A DNA stretch of 64,000 nt from Brumimicrobium salinarum (GCF_002844555.1 NZ_PJNI01000009.1:62001-126000), one strand, 5' to 3'. Positions 18,481 to 28,286 are shown, counted from the stretch's first letter. The notes: generated by a model from the letters alone, not told the origin. Made by a program: numbers and translations.

Positions 18481-18488
18481 TACCTTTG
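18481..18488 (+). promoter_or_regulatory. -7 box upstream of the truncated T9SS cargo gene
   Basis: TACCTTTG matches TAnnTTTG and ends 22 bases before the ATG at 18511. A matching -33 element is not clear. Confidence 0.4.
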
Positions 18489-18510
18489 TCGAAAATTTTA
18501 CAACTATACA

Positions 18511-19452
18511 ATGACGAAAATCAGTTTCTTAGGTTTAATTTTGTGCGTTTTACTCCTAAATTCTACAAATGCTCAGGTTATTTCTCATTTCACATGGAAT
18601 GACTTAAATCAAGACCCTGAAATTGCAGATGTAGGTCCAAATGCAACAAGTATTTCACCTGATGCAACAATAACAGCCGATGGTGCAAATGGAACACCAG
18701 GTTTAAATGCTGGCAATGAAAGAACAAACATCAATATGATTTTACCTAACGATCCTATTTTTAATGTTCCAGATATTGACATATCAATTGATTATCAAAG
18801 AGATGAGAACAGCGGGACTTTTATAAAACGCGGAAGAAACTTTTCATTTTTAGGGGCTTCCAATTTATTTGTCAGATATCAAGTAATGTCTACAATTGAT
18901 TCAACCATTACAGCAGTAAATTCGGGAAATGTTTATAGCATACCTCGAACCAACGATAATACGTTTAGAAAATATCGATTTACATTTGATGCCGCTACTG
19001 GAATAGGCAGACTTACTGTTGATGGAGTTGAAATGTGGGCATCTGCTCCTAGACCTAATTCTATTTTAGTATGGGATAATAGCACAATAAAAATTGGGGA
19101 TAAAATGGATGGTTCCTCAGAAAACAAAGCTATTTATGACAACCTATTGATTCAGCGCTATCAACCAGAGCCATTACCCATAGAATTGATTTCTTTCTCA
19201 GCTGATGAAAGCGCTTTTAAAAATCAAGTAGATTTGAATTGGAGTACAGCATCGGAAAAAAATAATGACTTTTTCACACTCGAAAAATCAACCAATGGCA
19301 AAGATTGGGAACTTCTGAAAACTCTAAATGGCGCAGGAAATAGCACACATACTTTAAAGTACCGATGGACAGATCAAAGTCCTTATTCGGGAATATCCTA
19401 TTATCGTTTGAAACAAACTGACTTTGATGGAAAATTTAGTTATTCATCATGA
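18511..19452 (+). CDS. Secreted LamG-like protein, probable T9SS cargo truncated at its C-terminus
   Basis: This 313-residue protein has a signal peptide ending near STNAQ. A beta-sandwich-like region follows (residues 20-220, with ISIDYQRDE and YRFTFDAATGIGRLTVDG as in LamG/concanavalin-like folds). After it comes PLPIELISFSADES, the linker-plus-Fn3-like module that normally precedes a T9SS sorting domain (LNWSTASEKNNDFFTLEKS to YYRLKQTDFDGKFSYS). The expected sorting domain (YPNP... to the last strand) is missing because the frame stops here. Right after the stop, in another frame, TKKLVVR and a stop resemble the last strand of such a domain, so an internal deletion with frameshift is likely. 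It may be poorly secreted or a pseudogene. Confidence 0.7.
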   Translation: MTKISFLGLILCVLLLNSTNAQVISHFTWNDLNQDPEIADVGPNATSISPDATITADGANGTPGLNAGNERTNINMILPNDPIFNVPDIDISIDYQRDENSGTFIKRGRNFSFLGASNLFVRYQVMSTIDSTITAVNSGNVYSIPRTNDNTFRKYRFTFDAATGIGRLTVDGVEMWASAPRPNSILVWDNSTIKIGDKMDGSSENKAIYDNLLIQRYQPEPLPIELISFSADESAFKNQVDLNWSTASEKNNDFFTLEKSTNGKDWELLKTLNGAGNSTHTLKYRWTDQSPYSGISYYRLKQTDFDGKFSYSS

Positions 19453-19495
19453 CAAAAAAGTTAGTTGTAAGATAAAAAAACAAATTCACATCCTT

Positions 19496-20116
19496 TTATA
19501 GCATTGCAGACCGTTCTTTACGGTCTGTAATAGTTTTAAGGGCATGATTTAAGAAGTTATCTATAATAGCTTGTCCGTGCTCACTCAAAATAGATTCTGG
19601 ATGAAATTGAACACCATAAATTGGATAATCTCGATGGCGAATAGACATTATTGTACCATATCCATCAATTGAGGTAACAATTAAAGAGGATGGGAAATTT
19701 AATGATGATAAACACCAACTATGATAACGGCCAACGACAAAGCTTTGCGGAAGTTGAGAAAAAAGTATATCCGATTGATCTTTTATAAAAATTGAATCTG
19801 CAATCCCATGATAAGTAGTCTCCATATTTTCAAGTTTTGCACCGAAGCACTCTCCAATGGCTTGCATTCCTAAACAAACACCCAAGATAGGTTTTTCAGA
19901 TCCATACTTTTCAATTAGAGATAACATAATACCTGAATCTTGAGGTAATCCAGGACCTGGTGACAATACAAAAACATCATATATGGAGATTTTATTTATA
20001 CAGATTTCATCATTTCTAAAAACATCTACCTCGAAGGCACCACTAGATTCTATATAATGTACCAAATTATAGGTAAATGAATCATAATTGTCTAATACAA
20101 GTATTTTCTTTTTCAC
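19496..20116 (-). CDS. Anthranilate/aminodeoxychorismate synthase glutamine amidotransferase subunit
   Basis: The start is placed at the GTG at 20116 (KKKILVLDNYDSFTYNLVHY). The open frame continues upstream to an ATG at 20191, but that adds 25 residues that look like non-coding translation. The class I amidotransferase features are SPGPGLPQDSG, the nucleophile Cys in GVCLGMQAIGE and the His-Glu pair in QFHPESIL. It would supply ammonia to a PabB- or TrpE-like partner; none is encoded nearby, so PabA and TrpG cannot be told apart. A 7-bp perfect hairpin lies within the last codons (19507-19527). Confidence 0.88.
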   Translation of the reverse strand: MKKKILVLDNYDSFTYNLVHYIESSGAFEVDVFRNDEICINKISIYDVFVLSPGPGLPQDSGIMLSLIEKYGSEKPILGVCLGMQAIGECFGAKLENMETTYHGIADSIFIKDQSDILFSQLPQSFVVGRYHSWCLSSLNFPSSLIVTSIDGYGTIMSIRHRDYPIYGVQFHPESILSEHGQAIIDNFLNHALKTITDRKERSAML

Positions 20117-20209
20117 GCTGTGAAGATAGATTTTTTTAAACAATTCAAACCCGATATTGTAAGGAATAAACGACTGGCTTTTAGGAGGCATTTAATTCAA
20201 TCTTAAGGT

Positions 20210-20217
20210 TACCTTTG
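20210..20217 (+). promoter_or_regulatory. -7 box of the MFS transporter gene
   Basis: TACCTTTG matches TAnnTTTG and ends ten bases before the ATG at 20228, so the leader would be only a few bases long. No clear -33 element. Confidence 0.45.
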
Positions 20218-20227
20218 CAATAAGGAA

Positions 20228-21742
20228 ATGGAAGTAAACAAAAAAGAACTCAAGAGAAATTATATCCTCGCTGCGTTAATGACCACAATGGTATTAGCCG
20301 CGATGGACAATACAATTGTAGCGACTGCCATTCCACAAATTGTTGGTGATTTAGGTGGTTTTTCCCTATTCAGTTGGCTTTTCTCCATATACCTGCTCAT
20401 TCAAACTATAACTATACCACTTTATGGTAAATTAACCGATTTATTAGGAAGAAAAGCAATAATCATTTTCGGTATCCTTATATTTTTAATCGGATCAGCC
20501 GCTTGTGGATTTGCCTGGAACATGCATTCTTTAATAGCTTTTAGGGGTGTTCAAGCAGTTGGTGCAGGAGCAATTATGGCCACAGTAAATACCATTGCTG
20601 GCGATATTTACACCATTGAAGAACGAGCTAAAATTCAAGGATGGCTCTCGAGTGTTTGGGGTATTTCGGCTATTTTAGGTCCTTCTATTGGAGGAGCTTT
20701 AGCAGATTATGTTTCGTGGCGATGGATCTTTTTCATTAATATTCCATTTGGGATTATTTCAATTTTACTAATTGTCAAATACTTACATGAAGAAAAACAA
20801 TTATCAAAACCGAAAATCGATTGGGCTGGAGCCATTGCAATGCTCATTACTGCTTCTGTGATCATGTTCATGTTACTTCAAAGTGGACAATCTTGGCCTT
20901 GGATCTCAAGCACAACTCTTATTTTTCTAGTCATAAGCATTGCTTTTGTTTACATCACTATGCGCATTGAACGAAATGCAATAAACCCAATACTTCCGTT
21001 ATGGGTATGGAAAAAACGCGTTTTAATGGGTGCAAATCTAGCAACTATCGGCATGGGTGTTATTATGATGGGACCAGGTATGTACCTTCCAGTTTTTGCC
21101 CAATCCGTAACAGGAGTGAGCGCAATTGCTGCAGGTTTCATCTTAGCCAGTATGAGCATCACATGGCCAATAACCTCCTCCCTATCTGGAAAATTGTATT
21201 TAAGAATTGGCTTTAGAAATACGGCGTTAATCGGAATTTCACTTGTAGCAATTGGAACATATTGTTTCTCCTTTATTTCATTTCCTAGTCAAGCATGGTC
21301 TTTAGTAGGGATTCAAATGACAATGGGAGGTGGATTTGGATTAATCTCTACTCCTCTTTTAGTTGGTGTTCAATCAACTGTTCCTTATCAACAAAGAGGT
21401 GTAGTAACAGGAACCAATGTCTTTTCACGCTATTTTGGTCAAAGTTTGGGTGCTGCAATTTTCGCTGTTGTTTTTAACAATAGTATTTTAAACGCTTTTT
21501 CAAAAGCTCCTAAACATCTGAGTGAAAAGTTACCAGAGGTAAATCAAGTGGTTGATGTTTTGCAAGAGAAATCTACATCTTCATCCTTAAAGTTATTTTT
21601 AAGAGAAGTTTTCTTTGATGCCACTCAACTCGTTTATTTTGGTCTTTTCTTAGCAGCGCTCACCACTTTTATAATTCTTTTATGGACACCCAAAAAGTTT
21701 AAGGTTTTAACAGAAAAAAAGGAAAGTTCTCTTAATCCTTGA
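20228..21742 (+). CDS. MFS drug efflux transporter (DHA2, EmrB/QacA type)
   Basis: This 504-residue membrane protein has about 14 helices, as in the DHA2 branch of the major facilitator superfamily. Signatures are LDNTIV-like [19 protein letters not shown] in the first helix, [16 protein letters not shown] between helices 2 and 3, and motif C around [17 protein letters not shown]. It probably exports drugs or other small molecules using the proton gradient. It is divergent from the amidotransferase gene. No regulator gene is adjacent. Confidence 0.9.
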   Translation: MEVNKKELKRNYILAALMTTMVLAAMDNTIVATAIPQIVGDLGGFSLFSWLFSIYLLIQTITIPLYGKLTDLLGRKAIIIFGILIFLIGSAACGFAWNMHSLIAFRGVQAVGAGAIMATVNTIAGDIYTIEERAKIQGWLSSVWGISAILGPSIGGALADYVSWRWIFFINIPFGIISILLIVKYLHEEKQLSKPKIDWAGAIAMLITASVIMFMLLQSGQSWPWISSTTLIFLVISIAFVYITMRIERNAINPILPLWVWKKRVLMGANLATIGMGVIMMGPGMYLPVFAQSVTGVSAIAAGFILASMSITWPITSSLSGKLYLRIGFRNTALIGISLVAIGTYCFSFISFPSQAWSLVGIQMTMGGGFGLISTPLLVGVQSTVPYQQRGVVTGTNVFSRYFGQSLGAAIFAVVFNNSILNAFSKAPKHLSEKLPEVNQVVDVLQEKSTSSSLKLFLREVFFDATQLVYFGLFLAALTTFIILLWTPKKFKVLTEKKESSLNP

Positions 21743-21812
21743 AGATAAAGGATTGTTAAAAACTATTTATCTACTTCCTCAATAAACCTCAGAAAAAGTT
21801 GCTGCTTATTTG

Positions 21813-21820
21813 TATCTTTG
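21813..21820 (+). promoter_or_regulatory. -7 box of dnaE
   Basis: TATCTTTG matches TAnnTTTG and ends 19 bases before the dnaE ATG. The -33 side is weak. Confidence 0.45.
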
Positions 21821-21839
21821 AAAGTTAAAATCAGCATCC

Positions 21840-24800
21840 ATGTACATAGTTTTTGATACCGAAACAACGGGTTTACCAAAAAATTGGAATCTTCCTTATA
21901 CAGACACAGATAATTGGCCAAGATGTATTCAAATTGCTTGGCAATTACACGATGAAAAAGGTCAACTTATCGAAGCGAAAGATTTCCTCATTCGACCCGA
22001 TGGATTTGATATTCCCTACGATTCAGAACGAATTCATGGTATTTCTACACTTTTAGCTGAAACAGAAGGTGTTCCACTTCGGGAAATGATGGAGGAATTC
22101 AATAAAGACTTGGCTCAATCTGAGTTTATTGTTGGTCAGAATGTAGGTTTCGATATCAATGTAATGGGATCTGAGTTTGTGCGTTTAAATATGGAAACGC
22201 CAATGCATGATATGCCGATTTTGGACACGTGTACTGAAGTTACTGCCAATTTATGTCGTATTCCTGGTGGTAGAGGTGGAAAATTCAAACTCCCGACGCT
22301 CACAGAATTGCATGAATATTTATTTGATGTTCCATTCAATGAAGCGCATAATGCTACTGCCGATGTTGAAGCTACTGCCCGATCATTTTTTGAATTGGTA
22401 AGGCGACGTATCTTTTCAGCTCAAGAATTAAATAAAGACGAAACTTACTTTGACGATTTTCTTGCTGTAAATACTGATTTAATTGAACCAGTAGGTCTAC
22501 AACATGAGAATTTAAAAAAGAAGAGTGAGGAGTTAAAAGCAAAACATGAAACGACAGATGAAGTTTCGAAAGAAGAAATTGAAGAAGGTTTACAGCAGTT
22601 AGCCGACACATCCTTTGTGCATTTGCACAATCACACACAGTTTTCGGTTTTACAATCAACCAGTAATATAAAAGCGCTTATCAACAAAACTGCAGAATAC
22701 AATATGCCTGCTGTAGCGCTAACTGATACTGGAAATATGATGGCCGCTTTTCATTTTGAAAAACACATTACTGCGCATAATGAAAAGATTCGCGCAGCAC
22801 GTGAAAAAGCTAAAGCAGAAGGAAAAGCATATCATCAAAATGAAATTATTCCCATAATTGGTTGTGAATTTAATATATGTGAAGACCACACCAATAAAAC
22901 GGTAAAAGATAATGGTTACCAAGTTGTATTATTAGCTAAAAACAAACGTGGATACCACAATTTAGCTAAGATGTCTTCAATTGCTTTTACTGAAGGAAAA
23001 TATTATGTTCCACGAATTGATAAGAAGATTGTTGAAAAGTACAAAGAGGATATTATTGTTTTATCTGGTAATATGTACGGTGAAATTCCTTCCAAAATAC
23101 TTAATGTTGGTGAAAAACAAGCAGAGGAGGCACTATTGTGGTGGAAGGAGCAATTTAAAGATGATTTTTATCTAGAATTAATGCGCCATAATCAAGAAGA
23201 TGAACGGCGTGTGAATGAAACACTTCTAAAGTTTGCTAAAACGCACAAAGTTGAAATTGTTGCGACCAATAACACTTTTTACATCGATAAAAAAGATGCC
23301 TCTGTTCATGATATTTTATTGTGTATAAAAGATGGTGAAATGGTGGAAACACCAAAAGGTCGTGGCCGTGGATTTAGATTTGGTTTGCCAAACGATAATT
23401 ATTATTTCAAATCTCCAGAGGAGATGAAAGCGCTTTTTGCTGATTTACCCGAGGCCATAGAAAACACCATTAACATTACTAATAAGTGTGAGCCATATAC
23501 ATTGGCAAGTGACATTTTGCTACCTGCGTTTGATATTCCTGAGGAATTTAGAGACGAAGAAGATGAAAAAGATGGAGGTAAACGTGGAGAAAACAATTAC
23601 TTACGCCACCTCACCTATGAAGGAGCAAAAAAGAGATATCCCGAGATTACAGATGAAATAAGAGAACGACTCGATTTTGAGTTATCAATTATTGCTAAAA
23701 CAGGATATCCTGGTTATTTCCTAATTGTGCAAGACTTCTGTCACGCTGCACGAGATATGGGAGTTATTGTTGGACCTGGAAGGGGTTCAGCAGCAGGTTC
23801 GGCTGTCGCATATTGTAACGGAATTACAAATGTAGACCCGATTGCCTATGATTTACTTTTTGAGCGTTTTTTGAATCCTGATCGTGTATCGATGCCCGAT
23901 ATTGATATTGATTTCGATGACGAAGGTCGTGGACGAATCATAGATTGGGTAATTGAAAAATATGGCGCAAATCAGGTTGCTCAAATTATTACTTATGGAA
24001 CCATGGCGGCTAAATCTTCAGTAAGAGATACGTCACGTGTATTAAATCTTCCACTTTTTGAAGCTGATCGCTTAGCGAAGTTAATTCCTGACATTTCCCT
24101 ATCTAAACTTTTTGGTTTAGATGCCGCTGAGTTATCGGAAAAATTAAAAGGCAATCAAGATAGTATCTCTATGGCTAATCAATTAATTGATATAGCTAAA
24201 GGAGATGATTTACCGGCAAAAGTGATTAGCAACGCCCGAAGATTAGAGGGGAATGTAAGAAATACAGGTATTCACGCATGTGGTGTAATCATTACACCTA
24301 GCGACATCACAGAATACGTTCCCGTGGCATTAGCTAAGGATTCTGACATGTATTGTACACAGTACGATAACTCAGTGGTTGAGGAAGCTGGACTGCTAAA
24401 AATGGATTTTTTAGGTTTAAAAACCTTGACGTTAATAAAAGATGCTGTTGCTTTTGTAAAAGACATTCATGGCATAGAGCTGATTCCTGATGAATTTCCG
24501 TTGGACGATGAAAAAACATACGAATTATTCCAGCGAGGAGAAACAGTGGGAGTTTTCCAATATGAATCCGCAGGTATGCAGAAGTACATGCGAGAATTAA
24601 AACCAACAGCTTTTGCAGATTTGATTGCCATGAACGCCTTGTATCGTCCTGGTCCATTAGAATACATTCCTGATTTTATTAAGCGGAAAAATGGAGAACA
24701 GGAAATTGTTTACGATATAGAAGCATCTAAAGAATACCTGGAAGAAACGTATGGAATTACTGTTTATCAAGAGCAGGTGATGTTACTTTCTCAAAAATTA

Positions 24801-26204
24801 GGTGGTTTTACGAAAGGTGAAGCAGATACCTTGCGTAAAGCAATGGGTAAGAAAAAGTTGGATCTTCTAGCAGAATTAAAACCTAAATTCTTAAACCAAG
24901 GTGTTGAAAGAGGTCATAATAAAGCCAAGTTAGAAAAAATATGGCATGACTGGGAAGCCTTTGCTTCTTATGCGTTTAATAAATCTCACTCTACTTGTTA
25001 TGCTTGGATCGCCTATCAAACCGCTTATTTAAAAGCGAATTATCCGGCGGAATATATGGCGTCTGTGTTAAGTAATAACATGAATGACATCAAGCAAGTT
25101 ACTTTTTTCATGGAAGAAGCCAAGCGAATGGGGCTTGATGTTTTAGGACCTGATGTAAACGAATCTAACTTTAAATTTACAGTTAATAAAGACGGAGCAG
25201 TAAGATTCGGGTTAGGTGCAATTAAAGGAGTTGGCGCCGGTCCAGTTGAGGCAATTGTTGAGGAAAGGAAAGAAAATGGACCTTTTAGAGATATTTTTGA
25301 TATTACGAAAAGGGTTAATTTAAGAAAATGTAACAAAAAAGCTTTTGAAGGTCTAGCCCTTTCTGGTGCCTTAGATTCATTTCAAACTATCCATCGTGCG
25401 CAATATTTTGTAGAAGAAAATGGTAAAACCTTTTTAGCAAACGCTATTAAATTTGGAAGTAATCATCAAGAAAGTGCCAATTCCAATCAAGTTAGTTTAT
25501 TTGGAGAAGGAACAGGAGTAGAAACGCCAGCTCCAAAAGTTCCACCAGCTCAAGAATGGTCTTCGCTTCAAAAACTCAATAAAGAAAAAGAAGTGGTTGG
25601 AATTTATATTTCTGGTCACCCTTTAGATGACTATAGAATAGATATTGATTCATTTTGTAATGGAAGTGTTGAGTTCATCAATAATGTCGACAATTACAAA
25701 AACCTAGAATTTACTGTAGCAGCTATTATAACGGAAGTAGAACACCGTCATACACGTAAAGGAGATCCATTTGGAACTATCACCCTTGAAGATTACAACG
25801 ATTCTGCAAAATTATATTTATTTAAAGAAGAATACGGCCGTTTCAGAGATTATATGGTTGAAGGTTCTTTTATTTATATGGTTGGAAAAGTAATGCCAAA
25901 GCGTTGGAACCCAAACGAATTTGAATTTAAAATACAAAAAATTGATTTTCTCTCTAATTTAAGGGAGCAAAAAGCAAATGCTTTAGAGTTATCATTACCA
26001 TTGAGCGAAGTAAACCATTCCTTAATAGAAGACTTGGACGGAATCTTTAAAGATCACGAAGGAAACTTTCAAGTTAAATTTAAAATATTTGATACCGTGA
26101 ATAAATTAGAAGTTGAGATGCCTTCTCGGGCTTTGAAAGTAGACATTAATGAAGTACTTTTAAAATCTTTACAAACGAAGAATATCGATTACAAAATGAT
26201 ATAG
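21840..26204 (+). CDS. dnaE: DNA polymerase III alpha subunit with fused N-terminal exonuclease domain
   Basis: This 1454-residue protein is the replicative polymerase. Residues 1-195 or so form a DnaQ-like 3'-5' exonuclease: DTETTG (6-11), GFDIN with Asp105, and H170...D175 in AHNATAD. A linker leads to the PHP domain (HLHNHTQFSVLQS). The polymerase core has GPGRGSAAGSAVAY and the catalytic MPDIDIDFDDEGR. The C-terminal half carries the helix-hairpin and OB-fold regions. A proofreading domain in cis is usual in Flavobacteriales DnaE, so a separate epsilon may be less important. The length fits relatives in that order. Confidence 0.96.
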   Translation: MYIVFDTETTGLPKNWNLPYTDTDNWPRCIQIAWQLHDEKGQLIEAKDFLIRPDGFDIPYDSERIHGISTLLAETEGVPLREMMEEFNKDLAQSEFIVGQNVGFDINVMGSEFVRLNMETPMHDMPILDTCTEVTANLCRIPGGRGGKFKLPTLTELHEYLFDVPFNEAHNATADVEATARSFFELVRRRIFSAQELNKDETYFDDFLAVNTDLIEPVGLQHENLKKKSEELKAKHETTDEVSKEEIEEGLQQLADTSFVHLHNHTQFSVLQSTSNIKALINKTAEYNMPAVALTDTGNMMAAFHFEKHITAHNEKIRAAREKAKAEGKAYHQNEIIPIIGCEFNICEDHTNKTVKDNGYQVVLLAKNKRGYHNLAKMSSIAFTEGKYYVPRIDKKIVEKYKEDIIVLSGNMYGEIPSKILNVGEKQAEEALLWWKEQFKDDFYLELMRHNQEDERRVNETLLKFAKTHKVEIVATNNTFYIDKKDASVHDILLCIKDGEMVETPKGRGRGFRFGLPNDNYYFKSPEEMKALFADLPEAIENTINITNKCEPYTLASDILLPAFDIPEEFRDEEDEKDGGKRGENNYLRHLTYEGAKKRYPEITDEIRERLDFELSIIAKTGYPGYFLIVQDFCHAARDMGVIVGPGRGSAAGSAVAYCNGITNVDPIAYDLLFERFLNPDRVSMPDIDIDFDDEGRGRIIDWVIEKYGANQVAQIITYGTMAAKSSVRDTSRVLNLPLFEADRLAKLIPDISLSKLFGLDAAELSEKLKGNQDSISMANQLIDIAKGDDLPAKVISNARRLEGNVRNTGIHACGVIITPSDITEYVPVALAKDSDMYCTQYDNSVVEEAGLLKMDFLGLKTLTLIKDAVAFVKDIHGIELIPDEFPLDDEKTYELFQRGETVGVFQYESAGMQKYMRELKPTAFADLIAMNALYRPGPLEYIPDFIKRKNGEQEIVYDIEASKEYLEETYGITVYQEQVMLLSQKLGGFTKGEADTLRKAMGKKKLDLLAELKPKFLNQGVERGHNKAKLEKIWHDWEAFASYAFNKSHSTCYAWIAYQTAYLKANYPAEYMASVLSNNMNDIKQVTFFMEEAKRMGLDVLGPDVNESNFKFTVNKDGAVRFGLGAIKGVGAGPVEAIVEERKENGPFRDIFDITKRVNLRKCNKKAFEGLALSGALDSFQTIHRAQYFVEENGKTFLANAIKFGSNHQESANSNQVSLFGEGTGVETPAPKVPPAQEWSSLQKLNKEKEVVGIYISGHPLDDYRIDIDSFCNGSVEFINNVDNYKNLEFTVAAIITEVEHRHTRKGDPFGTITLEDYNDSAKLYLFKEEYGRFRDYMVEGSFIYMVGKVMPKRWNPNEFEFKIQKIDFLSNLREQKANALELSLPLSEVNHSLIEDLDGIFKDHEGNFQVKFKIFDTVNKLEVEMPSRALKVDINEVLLKSLQTKNIDYKMI

Positions 26205-26236
26205 TTTTATCCAATCCGAATTTTGACGCTGTAGAT

Positions 26237-27943
26237 ATGAGAAGCTTTTTTATTTTATTTGTTAGTTACTTTTTAAGTGTGTTTTGTTATTCACAAAAGA
26301 AAGAGATAGATTATGGAGATTATGACCTACATTCTCCTTTGGATGTACCCTTAATTTTGGCGGCTAATTTTGGAGAACTGCGCACTAATCATTTTCACAC
26401 AGGTATAGATTTAAAAACAGACCGACGAACAGGCTACAATATTTTGAGCATTGCTGATGGTTATGTCTCTAGAATTAAAGTTTCTCCGTGGGGATACGGA
26501 CATGCTGTTTACATAGACCATTATAATGGATTAACTTCTGTTTATGCACACTGCGAATCATTTGTAGGTAAAATTGGAGAAGTAACTTTATCTCAACAGG
26601 AGAAGAATAATTCTTTTGCTATTGATTATTACCCAGAGAAAGACGCTATTCAAGTAAAGAAAGGTCAACTGATCGCAAAATCTGGTAATACAGGAGGAAG
26701 TACTGCACCGCATTTACACTTTGAAATACGAGAAACAAAAACAGAACATGCGCTTAATCCGTTATTGTTTAACTTTGATATTCAAGACACCAGAAAACCA
26801 AATATTCGGTATTTAAAAGTATATGCATTAACAGAGGAAGGATATCGAGTTCCCAATAAATCAAAACGATTTAGACTTTGGGGAAAAGACGGTCAATTTT
26901 ATGTTAAAAACAACAGTGTTAATATTGATGCCTCCTACACCTCAGAGCATGGCGGAATTGGTTTTTCATTTGACGCCATAGATCAATTAAATGGTGCCAA
27001 TAATATTTGTGGAATTCATGAGGCTATTTTAGAAGTGAATAATGACACCATTTACACGCAAAACATGGAGTACATTGACTTTTACACGAACCGCCACATA
27101 AACACCCATAAAGATTATGAAGAATTTCATAACCGTAGACGGCATTTTCAGAAAACTTTTATAACAGAACATAATGCACTTCCAATCTATAGACAATTAA
27201 AAAATAAAGGAATTATAAAAGCATCACCTGGTAAAAGTTATATCATAAATTATACTGCCAAAGACGCTTATGCTAATACAAGTCAAATCAATTTCACATT
27301 AAATGTGGGAACAGGCAAAAAGAAAAAACAACAAACATTATATCTTGAAGAAAAATTGCTGTATCCCGATAGTGCTTTTTTAAGTTATGATAAAAACCAC
27401 TACCTTCTTTTTCCACCAGGCATAATATATGAACCTACACCTTTAAAGCTAAAATCTGAACCCAATAATATTGAATTTGGAAGTGATTTAATTCCGTTGC
27501 AAGAAACGTTTAAGCTAATGTTGCCTATTATTCCTAATCAACAAGAGAATAAACAATATATACAACGTATTTCGCGTTACGGAACGCAATATAGTGAGGG
27601 CGGAAGTGTTAAAAATGGTTGGATCACGAGCCGTATTAAGTCTTTTGGAACATTTTCGGTTGAAATAGATACAATTGCTCCGCAAATTAGAGCTAGAAAC
27701 TTTATAAATAATGGAACGGTTAGGGGAAAAAGATTATCATGGTCTATTGACGAACATGAGTCTGGACTTAAAAGTTATAACATAAGTATAGACAACAATT
27801 GGTATTTACTATCCTATGAACCTAAAAGAAGCATGTTCTATTTCGATCCACCAAAAGAGTTGAAGGGAAATAAACAGGTTACTATTAAAGCAACTGATGC
27901 TTGTGGTAATGAAAACACTGAAAGTTATCAATTAACATTCTAA
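26237..27943 (+). CDS. M23-family metallopeptidase, secreted
   Basis: This 568-residue protein has a signal peptide (MRSFFILFVSYFLSVFCYS). An LytM/M23 domain follows in residues 35-175, with HTGIDLKTD supplying the His and Asp zinc ligands and HLHFEIRET supplying the HxH. Four hundred further residues of beta-rich sequence follow, probably binding domains, with SWSIDEHESGLKSYNI and a C-terminal immunoglobulin-like strand pattern. It probably cuts peptidoglycan cross-links in the envelope. No T9SS sorting signal is apparent. Confidence 0.88.
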   Translation: MRSFFILFVSYFLSVFCYSQKKEIDYGDYDLHSPLDVPLILAANFGELRTNHFHTGIDLKTDRRTGYNILSIADGYVSRIKVSPWGYGHAVYIDHYNGLTSVYAHCESFVGKIGEVTLSQQEKNNSFAIDYYPEKDAIQVKKGQLIAKSGNTGGSTAPHLHFEIRETKTEHALNPLLFNFDIQDTRKPNIRYLKVYALTEEGYRVPNKSKRFRLWGKDGQFYVKNNSVNIDASYTSEHGGIGFSFDAIDQLNGANNICGIHEAILEVNNDTIYTQNMEYIDFYTNRHINTHKDYEEFHNRRRHFQKTFITEHNALPIYRQLKNKGIIKASPGKSYIINYTAKDAYANTSQINFTLNVGTGKKKKQQTLYLEEKLLYPDSAFLSYDKNHYLLFPPGIIYEPTPLKLKSEPNNIEFGSDLIPLQETFKLMLPIIPNQQENKQYIQRISRYGTQYSEGGSVKNGWITSRIKSFGTFSVEIDTIAPQIRARNFINNGTVRGKRLSWSIDEHESGLKSYNISIDNNWYLLSYEPKRSMFYFDPPKELKGNKQVTIKATDACGNENTESYQLTF

Positions 27944-28048
27944 AATAATAAACATGTTAACCCTTCGAGATTAATAATAATTAGATAACTTAAGCAATGT
28001 GGTGCTAAAACATTTTTAAGTCATCTCCTACTTTTGAGACTGATCATT

Positions 28049-28286
28049 ATAACCCGGATTATTCATGCATTTAATTTTAAATCTATTCTAGGCACAAGAC
28101 CTAAAGTAATATATGTATATTTCGCAGGGCTTGTAACGACGAATAGATCAAAATTAAATCAAAATCTTACAAATACACAAATACCCAAAAATGGGTTTCT
28201 CAAATTTTACAGGAAATACAGTTAAAATACTGACTTACAAATGTTAATATTCTTAAACTTTAAGATTGGTGAATAATTCGGGATAA
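28049..28286 (+). mobile_element. MITE-like element, copy A (element 28053-28282, plus ATAA duplications)
   Basis: The 230-bp element starts CCCGGATTATTCA and ends TGAATAATTCGGG, a 13-bp inverted terminal repeat with one mismatch. It is flanked by ATAA on both sides (28049-28052 and 28283-28286), as expected of a 4-bp target-site duplication. From 28062 to 28282 (221 bp) it is identical to the reverse complement of 44382-44602 except for three A/G differences. It has no open frame of note, but contains a short hairpin ACCCA-AAAA-TGGGT. No transposase gene is in the window, so it is non-autonomous. Confidence 0.82.

Noticed and set aside
19450-19475. Joining the cargo gene to TKKLVVR as a simple one-base sequencing error
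   Set aside because: A single-base shift would give only a few extra residues, not a full sorting domain, so a larger deletion is the better explanation.
21734-21754. Hairpin AATCCTT/AAGGATT over the MFS stop codon as a terminator
   Set aside because: The stem is short and AT-rich and is followed by GTTAAAAAC rather than a T-tract.
28034-28225. A 63-codon open frame over copy A
   Set aside because: It lies on the MITE-like element, has no protein-like composition and no matching frame in copy B's surroundings, so it is not called as a gene.
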